Shown in pieces: positions 58,207 through 64,000 of a DNA stretch of 64,000 nucleotides; position 1 is the first letter of the stretch, and each line of letters begins with the position of its first letter. Location: positions 124,001 to 188,000 of the forward strand of contig NZ_LIUF01000004.1 in NCBI RefSeq assembly GCF_001280425.1. Direction: 5' to 3'. The stretch is from Haloarcula rubripromontorii (GTDB lineage: Archaea; Halobacteriota; Halobacteria; Halobacteriales; Haloarculaceae). The position numbers and the translations under genes are program-made. The notes under the pieces were generated by a model. It had not been told where the DNA came from, did no database searches, and worked only from the letters and a program-made list of their open reading frames with translations.

Positions 58207-60651
58207 ATGGAGTTCCACGAGGCCGCGAACTTCCTCTTCGAGTTGCGCCGGTTCGCCCCACGACCCGGTACTGATGCCACGCAGGACCTGCTCTCGTCGC
58301 TCGGTGACCCACAGGAGGGACTTCGCTGCGTCCAGATTGCGGGGTCCAACGGGAAGGGGTCCACCGCGCGGATGGTCGAACGAACGTTGCGGGAAGCCGG
58401 CCTCGATGTCGGGCTGTACACCTCGCCGCATCTCGACGACGTGCGCGAGCGGATTCGTATCAACGGCCGGAAGCTCTCCGAGGCCGCCCTCGTCGAGTTC
58501 GTCGAATCGGTCCAGACATACGTGACCGAACAGGGCGCGGCCAGCGACTCGCCCACCTTCTTCGAGACGATGACCGCGATGGCGCTGTGGGAATTCGACC
58601 GTCAGGACGTAGATATCGCGGTGCTGGAAGTCGGTATCGGCGGCCGATACGACGCTACGAGCGTGGTCGACCCGGACGCCAGCGCTGTCACGTCGGTGAC
58701 GCTCGAACACACCCATATTCTCGGCGATACCGTCGCGGAGATCGCCCACGACAAGGCCCACGTCGCTCCCGAGGACACCCCGCTGGTAACCGGGACGACC
58801 GGCGACGCGCTGGCTGCCGTCCGCGAGGTCGCCGACGATGTTGTGACTGTCGGCGAGGGCAGCGACGCCGACGTGACGGCCACGTATGCCGGTCGCGAGG
58901 GACTGGAGGGGTCGGTCTCGGTTGACGGTCCCGACTGGAGCGTCGACACCTACCTCCCGCTGCTGGGTGCACACCAGGCACAGAACGCCGGAATCGCAGC
59001 CACGCTGTGCCAGCAAGTCGCGGACATCTCACAGACAGACCTCGAACGCGGCCTGCGAAACGCCCACTGGCCCGGTCGGTTCGAGGTCATGAACGAGTCG
59101 CCGCTGGTCGTCCTCGACGGGGCACACAACCCCGGAAGCATCGAGCGCACCGCCGAAACGCTGTCCTCGTTCGACTACGACGCCCTCCACGTCGTCATCG
59201 GCGCGATGGTCGACAAGGACCACGAGCGCATCGCCGCGGCGCTGCCGGACCCGGACCACGTCGTCGCTTGCCAGCCCAACGTCGACCGGGCTGAGTCCCA
59301 CCATGTCGTCGCGACCGCAGTGGAAAACGCGACCGACGCGACGGTCGAGACGCGCAGCGACGTTGCGGGGGCGCTCGATATCGCACTCGACGCTGCGGCT
59401 TCCAGCGATGCGGTCCTCGTGGTCGGGTCGCTGTACGCTGTGCGGGAGGCCCGGACCAACTGGTCGCGCTCGCTGGTCCCCAAACAGGTCGACTCGCTGG
59501 CCGAGGCCCGCGAGACAATGGAGAGCGCCCACGTTACCGCGGCCGGGACCCAGCGGATGCGAGGCAAGGGCGTCCACCGCGTCCTTCGCACCCGCGTCCA
59601 GCCGCGACAGGCCCAGTATCTCAAGGAAGAACTGCTGTCACTGGGCGGCGAATGTGCGGTTTCCGGCCTGAGCGGTCAGGACGAGGAGGCCATCGATGTG
59701 GTCATGATGGCGACGATGGCCCAGTACAGACGCCTCGCGGAGAAGTTGGACGGTCAGTCCGACGGGCTCGCGTCGTTCACCGACGAACTACGGGCGGCGC
59801 TCTCTCTCCAGCAGCCCGAGCCAGGCACGTCGACAGCGTATCCGTGGGACGACGGGACAGCCGTGATGGGCATCTGCAACATCACGCCGGACTCGTTCCA
59901 CGACGGCGGCGAGTACAACGCCGTTGAAGACGCCGTCGCTCGCGCCGAGCGGATGGTCGAAGCCGGCGCGGACATCCTCGATATCGGCGGGGAGTCGACT
60001 CGGCCCGGTGCTGAGCCGGTCCCGGTCGAGGAGGAGATCGACCGCGTGGTGCCCGTTATCGAGGCGCTGTCAGAGCTGGACGTCGCTATCTCGGTCGACA
60101 CGCGGAAGGCCCCTGTCGCGCGAGCCGCGCTCGATGCCGGTGCAGACATTCTGAACGACGTGTCCGGACTCGAAGACCCGGAGATGCGCCTCGTCGCCGC
60201 CGAGTACGACGTCCCGGTTGTCGTGATGCACTCCATCGAGACGCCGGTTGACCCGGATAGCGACATCCACTACGACGACGTGGTCGAGGACTGTATCGAC
60301 CAGTTGACCGAGCGCGTCTTGCTCGCCGAAAAGGCCGGGCTCGACCGCGACCAGATTATCGTCGACCCGGGCATCGGCTTCGGAAAGTCGGCCACAGAGA
60401 GCTTCGAACTGCTCGACCGACTGCCGGAGTTCGAGGCGCTCGGCTGCCCTATTCTGGTCGGACACTCTCACAAGTCGCTGTTCAGGCTGGCCGGACAGGA
60501 AGCGGGCGACTGCCTGGAGGCGACCATCGCCGGGACGACGCTGGCGGCCGAGAGAGGGGCCGACATCGTTCGTGTCCACGATGTTCCGGAGAACGTTGCT
60601 GCCGTTCGCGTCGCCGAGGCGGCCCGTGACCCACAGAAGTTCACGGACTGA
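58207..60651 (+). CDS. folCP: FolC-FolP fusion: folylpolyglutamate synthase plus dihydropteroate synthase
   Basis: 814 residues. Residues about 1-430 are FolC: P-loop IAGSNGKGSTARMVE (46-53), YTSPHLDDVRERI, EVGIGGRYDATSVVDP, and VVLDGAHNPGS. About 440-545 is a linker domain (RMRGKGVHRVLRTRVQPRQA). About 553-814 is FolP: VMGICNITPDSFHDGG, DIGGESTRPGAEPV, ISVDTRKAPVARAALDAG and IIVDPGIGFGKS, then VGHSHKSLF. FolP joins pterin pyrophosphate (from MptE, 7346) with p-aminobenzoate; FolC then adds glutamates. The fused protein has been described in Haloferax, so it is known in haloarchaea. Confidence 0.96.
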   Translation: MEFHEAANFLFELRRFAPRPGTDATQDLLSSLGDPQEGLRCVQIAGSNGKGSTARMVERTLREAGLDVGLYTSPHLDDVRERIRINGRKLSEAALVEFVESVQTYVTEQGAASDSPTFFETMTAMALWEFDRQDVDIAVLEVGIGGRYDATSVVDPDASAVTSVTLEHTHILGDTVAEIAHDKAHVAPEDTPLVTGTTGDALAAVREVADDVVTVGEGSDADVTATYAGREGLEGSVSVDGPDWSVDTYLPLLGAHQAQNAGIAATLCQQVADISQTDLERGLRNAHWPGRFEVMNESPLVVLDGAHNPGSIERTAETLSSFDYDALHVVIGAMVDKDHERIAAALPDPDHVVACQPNVDRAESHHVVATAVENATDATVETRSDVAGALDIALDAAASSDAVLVVGSLYAVREARTNWSRSLVPKQVDSLAEARETMESAHVTAAGTQRMRGKGVHRVLRTRVQPRQAQYLKEELLSLGGECAVSGLSGQDEEAIDVVMMATMAQYRRLAEKLDGQSDGLASFTDELRAALSLQQPEPGTSTAYPWDDGTAVMGICNITPDSFHDGGEYNAVEDAVARAERMVEAGADILDIGGESTRPGAEPVPVEEEIDRVVPVIEALSELDVAISVDTRKAPVARAALDAGADILNDVSGLEDPEMRLVAAEYDVPVVVMHSIETPVDPDSDIHYDDVVEDCIDQLTERVLLAEKAGLDRDQIIVDPGIGFGKSATESFELLDRLPEFEALGCPILVGHSHKSLFRLAGQEAGDCLEATIAGTTLAAERGADIVRVHDVPENVAAVRVAEAARDPQKFTD

Positions 60652-60788
60652 GTCGACCAACCAAACAGACAGTCGGACAACTGCCAGACGGGACCGTCAA
60701 ACCCAAACGTTACCTCTGGTTATTTATGTTTCTCAATGATGAGAATCAGGGGCGAACATATAACCCCTGTGTCGGTTGACTCCCCGCC

Positions 60789-62282
60789 ATGGCATTCCAG
60801 AGCGAGAGTCCAAGCTCTCGAAAACGTATCACTAAATCTGATAGGGCTGGCGTCGATGGCGGGACGCTGACCGACCGTATCGGACTGGACGCCGGGGAGA
60901 TACGCTGGCGAAAGGAGTTCACTGGATTCGACGAGTCGGATGTCGACAATCTCACCGCGATGGCAGACGAGACGAACGCCCGGGCCGAATCTGTCGTCGA
61001 CGATTTCTACGATCATCTCCAGTCGTTCGATGAAACCGTCGAGATTTTTGGGCGATCAACCAAGTCAGTCGACCAACTCAAAAACACGCAGACGCAGTAC
61101 CTCCGGGACCTCGTCGCCGGGAGCTACGACAAACAGTACTTCGAGAATCGGGCCCGTATCGGGAAGATACACGATATGCTCGACCTCGGGCCGAAGATCT
61201 ATCTCGGGGCTTACAGCATCTATTTCGAACACTTCTTGCGGACAATTGTCGAGGACCTGCAATCGGGTGACGCTGCCCGGGACGAGGCGCTCGAAGAAAT
61301 GCAGTCGCGGGCGCTCTCCGTGTTCAAACTCCTCAACCTCGACCAGCAGGTCGCGATGGATACCTACATCGACTCGTACAGCCAGCGGCTCGAATCAGCA
61401 ATCGATGACCAGCAGGCGCTGATGGAGGAGGTCGAGAGCGGATTGCAGGAGCCTATCGACGAACTGAGTACCTCCGCCGAGGCGGTCGCGGAGACGAACA
61501 AGCAGATCACTGCGACAGCCGAAACCCAATCCCAGTCGATGGACGAGGTAGCAGGCGAGGTCGCGGATATGAGCGCGACCATCGAGGAGATTGCGTCGAC
61601 CGCCGAGGAAGTCGCGAGTACCAGCACGTCAGCCGAACAAAAAGCTGCACGCGGAAACGAAGCCGCACAGCAGGCCGCGGCCATGATGAACGACGTCGAC
61701 GACGCCGTCGATACGGTTTCGGAAGATATCGCGGGCTTACAGGAGCAGGCCGACGAAATCGATGACATCGTCGAAGTGATAAACGACATCGCGGACCAGA
61801 CCAATATGCTCGCGCTGAACGCCTCCATCGAAGCCGCACGCGCCGGCGAGGCGGGCGACGGGTTCGCCGTCGTCGCCGACGAAATCAAGACGCTCGCCGG
61901 GGATTCACAGGAACACGCGAACCGGATCGAAGACACCGTCACGGAGATTCAGGACGAGACTGTCGACGCCGTCGAGAGCCTCGAAACCGTGACCGAACAG
62001 GTAACGGAGGGCATCGATCAAGTCGAGACAGCAGCTGAGCGACTCGAAGAGATTGTTTCGGCGGTCAACGAGGCGTCACAGGGCATTCAGGAGGTTTCTG
62101 CGGCGACCGACGACCAGGCGGCGTCGACAGAAGAAGTCGCCAGCATGATCGACGAGCTGTCGAGCGGAATCGACGACATGACCGCACAGCTCGACGACCT
62201 TGCAGCGACGAACGAACGGCAGACAGAGAAGATTCAGGACGTGGCCGAGACCGCGCGCCGCCTCGATACAGATACGGCGTAA
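60789..62282 (+). CDS. hemAT: Soluble globin-coupled aerotaxis transducer HemAT
   Basis: 497 residues with no membrane segment. The N-terminal globin domain (about 35-190) contains [12 protein letters not shown] with His 128 as the likely heme iron ligand, and the surrounding GCS pattern [11 protein letters not shown]. The rest is an MCP signalling coiled coil with the highly conserved tip [20 protein letters not shown] (about 336-355) and [12 protein letters not shown]. It binds O2 and signals CheA, causing oxygen avoidance in the Halobacterium homologue. A TATA-like CATATAACC at 60756-60764 fits a leaderless start. Confidence 0.95.
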   Translation: MAFQSESPSSRKRITKSDRAGVDGGTLTDRIGLDAGEIRWRKEFTGFDESDVDNLTAMADETNARAESVVDDFYDHLQSFDETVEIFGRSTKSVDQLKNTQTQYLRDLVAGSYDKQYFENRARIGKIHDMLDLGPKIYLGAYSIYFEHFLRTIVEDLQSGDAARDEALEEMQSRALSVFKLLNLDQQVAMDTYIDSYSQRLESAIDDQQALMEEVESGLQEPIDELSTSAEAVAETNKQITATAETQSQSMDEVAGEVADMSATIEEIASTAEEVASTSTSAEQKAARGNEAAQQAAAMMNDVDDAVDTVSEDIAGLQEQADEIDDIVEVINDIADQTNMLALNASIEAARAGEAGDGFAVVADEIKTLAGDSQEHANRIEDTVTEIQDETVDAVESLETVTEQVTEGIDQVETAAERLEEIVSAVNEASQGIQEVSAATDDQAASTEEVASMIDELSSGIDDMTAQLDDLAATNERQTEKIQDVAETARRLDTDTA

Positions 62283-62381
62283 CTTCGATTCCCACTCAGC
62301 CACGTATGCTGGTGGATACCCGGGTGGTACCCGCTCACACGCCCCCCAAAGAGCTATTCCGGACCGTCGAGAGCACTGCGT

Positions 62382-62990
62382 ATGACTCGACGCGACATCG
62401 TCCGCGAGGGCTACGACGATATCGCCGCGACCTATGCGGCCGAGCGTGACGGTGAGGGTCACGAGCGCGATCTGGTCGCGCGCCTCGCGGATCGTCTGCC
62501 TGCCGAGAGCCGGATTCTCGATGCCGGCTGTGGCGCTGGGACGCCTGCGATGGACGTTCTCGCAACCGATCACACCGTCACGGGACTGGATCTCTCTCGT
62601 GAACAGCTACGAACGGCGCGCGAGCGGGTCCCCGGACCGCGGCTCTGTCAGGGGGACCTGGCAGCGCTGCCGTTCCCGGAAGACACGTTCGATGCGGTCG
62701 TCTCACTGCACGCGGTCATCCACGTCCCGCGAGCGGAACACGCCGCCGTCTTCGCGGAGTTCGAGCGCGTTCTCGAACCGGGCGGTCGACTACTGGCCGC
62801 GCTGGGCGACGACCAGTGGGAGGGCACCAACGAGAACTGGCTGGGGACCGATACCGAGATGGCCTGGAGCTTCCACGGCCGCGAACGTAATCGCGAGCTA
62901 CTAACCGAGGCCGGCTTCTCCATCACCGGCGTCGAAACCGTCGACGACGAACTCGGTGGGGTGTTCGCGTTTTTCGAGGCGCGAGCGTAG
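62382..62990 (+). CDS. Class I SAM-dependent methyltransferase
   Basis: 202 residues of the UbiE/Methyltransf_11 type: RILDAGCGAGTPAMDVLA (motif I), VTGLDLSREQL, CQGDLAALPFPEDTFDAVVS, and VLEPGGRLLAALGDDQWEG. Acceptor substrate unknown. The N-terminal YDDIAATYAAERDGEG is typical of small-molecule methyltransferases. It lies between hemAT and the helicase gene, with no clear link to either. Confidence 0.9.
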   Translation: MTRRDIVREGYDDIAATYAAERDGEGHERDLVARLADRLPAESRILDAGCGAGTPAMDVLATDHTVTGLDLSREQLRTARERVPGPRLCQGDLAALPFPEDTFDAVVSLHAVIHVPRAEHAAVFAEFERVLEPGGRLLAALGDDQWEGTNENWLGTDTEMAWSFHGRERNRELLTEAGFSITGVETVDDELGGVFAFFEARA

Positions 62991-63002
62991 CCCCCTCCCT
63001 GC

Positions 63003-64000
63003 TCACTCCGTCTCGGCCGGCGGCTCGACGGCCTCGGCCTCCGTCTCGGTGACGCGGATGCCCTTCGAAGCGAGGTGGCGCATCTGTCGGCGGACGAAGT
63101 CCTCTTCGGTCGTCCCTCGCGTCGCGAGAATGACCATCCGGGCGTTGCCGGCGGGGCGCATCGTCCGCCCGGCCCGCTGTGCGCCCTGGCGGCGGGACCC
63201 GCCAAGTCCGGAGGCGACGATAGCGAGTTCGGCGTCCGGCAGGTCGATGCCCTCGTCGCCGACCCGGGAGACGACCAGCGTGTCCAGTTCGCCCCGGCGG
63301 AACTCGTCGAACAGCTTCTCTCGGCGAGCGTGTGGCGTCTCGCCGCTGATGAAGGGTGCGCCGATGGCCTCGCTGATGGCCTCTCCCTGATCGAGGTACT
63401 CGATGAACACCAGGGCCTTCGCCGCGGGGTTCTCGGCCAGGGCGTAGCGTATCTCGTCGATCTTCCCGGTGTTGCTTGCGGCGGCCTGCCGTCGGTCGTG
63501 GCCCGACGTGGAACTGTACTCGGACTGCTCGGTCTCGTCGCCCCACGGCACGAGGCGGATTTCGACCTCCGGCTCGGCGACGTAACCCTCGTCGAACAGT
63601 TTGCCCCAGTCGGTCCCGATTGGCGGGCCGACAAGCGTGAATATCTCCTCCTCGTCGTCGCTCTCTCTGGTCGGCGTGGCGGTCAGCCCCAGGCGGTGTT
63701 TAGTCTGGAGGTCCGCGCTCCGGCGGTGAATCGGCGACGGGACGTGGTGGACCTCGTCGTAGACGATGAGGCCCCACTTGCGCTGGTCGAACAGTTTCCG
63801 GTGGCGGTCCATCCCAGCGGTGCGGTAGGTGGCGATGGTGACCGGGCGGATGGACTTCTCGCCGCCGTGGTACTCGCCGATGTCGTCGTCAGTGAGCGAG
63901 GTATGGCGAACCAGTTCGTCGCGCCACTGGGAGGCAAGTTCGCGCGAGGGGACGAGAATCAGCGTCTCGCCGCCGATGGCGGCCATCGCCCCCATCGCGG
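63003..64000 (-). CDS. XPB/Rad25-type DNA helicase, N-terminal part outside window
   Basis: The minus-strand frame is open from the stop at 63003 past the right edge. Seen here, from N to C: TLILVPSRELASQWRDEL (Ia), VTIATYRTAGM, YDEVHHVPSP (motif II, DEVHH), LGLTATPTRESDDEE (III), then helicase domain 2 with ALVFIEYLDQG, VVSRVGDEGIDLP (V) and QRAGRTMRPAGNARMVIL (VI). These match archaeal XPB helicases used in nucleotide-excision repair or transcription. The Walker A motif and damage-recognition domain would lie beyond 64000. Superfamily-2 assignment is firm; XPB is preferred over other SF2 types. Confidence 0.88.
   Translation of the reverse strand, partial: AMGAMAAIGGETLILVPSRELASQWRDELVRHTSLTDDDIGEYHGGEKSIRPVTIATYRTAGMDRHRKLFDQRKWGLIVYDEVHHVPSPIHRRSADLQTKHRLGLTATPTRESDDEEEIFTLVGPPIGTDWGKLFDEGYVAEPEVEIRLVPWGDETEQSEYSSTSGHDRRQAAASNTGKIDEIRYALAENPAAKALVFIEYLDQGEAISEAIGAPFISGETPHARREKLFDEFRRGELDTLVVSRVGDEGIDLPDAELAIVASGLGGSRRQGAQRAGRTMRPAGNARMVILATRGTTEEDFVRRQMRHLASKGIRVTETEAEAVEPPAETE

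Overview
The window reads as chromosomal DNA of an extremely halophilic archaeon (class Halobacteria), most like Haloarcula or a close relative. The reasons are high GC with C/G-rich third codon positions, strongly acidic proteins (Asp/Glu-rich linkers and tails), TATA boxes about 27 bp before leaderless ATG/GTG starts, and typical haloarchaeal genes (Tfx-type and HTH-10 regulators, TFS, archaeal NAC, a FolC-FolP fusion, a PurN-AICAR transformylase fusion, HemAT). The genus is an inference from gene content. I found no rRNA, tRNA, CRISPR array or complete insertion sequence.

Layout. 1-4.9 kb: two APC amino-acid permeases around a TrkA-N protein and a stand-alone Usp; the second permease carries two C-terminal Usp-like domains. 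5-10.7 kb: HAD hydrolase, SMR exporter, F420/LLM oxidoreductase, the pterin kinase MptE with a structured upstream region, trehalose-6-phosphate synthase and a lipoprotein. 10.9-15 kb: a bactofilin-like protein, then an overlapping DUF1611/enolase-superfamily pair resembling the bacterial DgcN-DgcA D-glutamate pathway, beside an HTH-10 regulator. 15.1-21.4 kb: an IclR regulator divergent from NhaC transporter, TRAM-like small protein, ornithine-cyclodeaminase-family enzyme, nucleoside hydrolase and a metal-ligand-deficient M24-like protein. 21.5-25.8 kb: two tandem GH13 alpha-glucosidases behind a palindromic operator, then a creatininase-family amidohydrolase. 25.8-35.1 kb: small membrane and conserved haloarchaeal proteins plus information-processing genes (TFS, NAC-TrmI, a PUA protein, a NYN protein) and an AEC transporter.

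35.5-48.3 kb: the lysine (diaminopimelate, succinylase) genes dapA-dapB ... dapD ... lysA-dapE. They are interrupted by a Tat-exported GH97/CBM/ricin-lectin glycosidase between dapB and dapD, and by hairpin repeats, a frameshifted membrane gene, an aldehyde dehydrogenase and a Tfx regulator between dapD and lysA. No dapF is seen. 48.3-64 kb: phosphoribosyltransferase, MFS transporter, purB, Zn alcohol dehydrogenase, the PurN-PurH fusion with a formate/nitrite-type transporter next door, two membrane proteins, FolC-FolP, the soluble oxygen-sensing transducer HemAT, a methyltransferase and a partial XPB-type helicase.

How they fit together. Carbohydrate genes (otsA, the GH13 pair, GH97) suggest use of alpha-glucosides and trehalose-linked osmolyte metabolism. 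MptE, FolC-FolP and PurN-PurH together cover pterin, folate and folate-dependent purine steps. The most promising under-described items are the putative archaeal D-glutamate module, the IclR/NhaC/OCD divergon with clear operator-like repeats, the structured leader or small RNA upstream of mptE, the palindromes at the glycosidase promoters, and the REP-like hairpin cluster after dapD.
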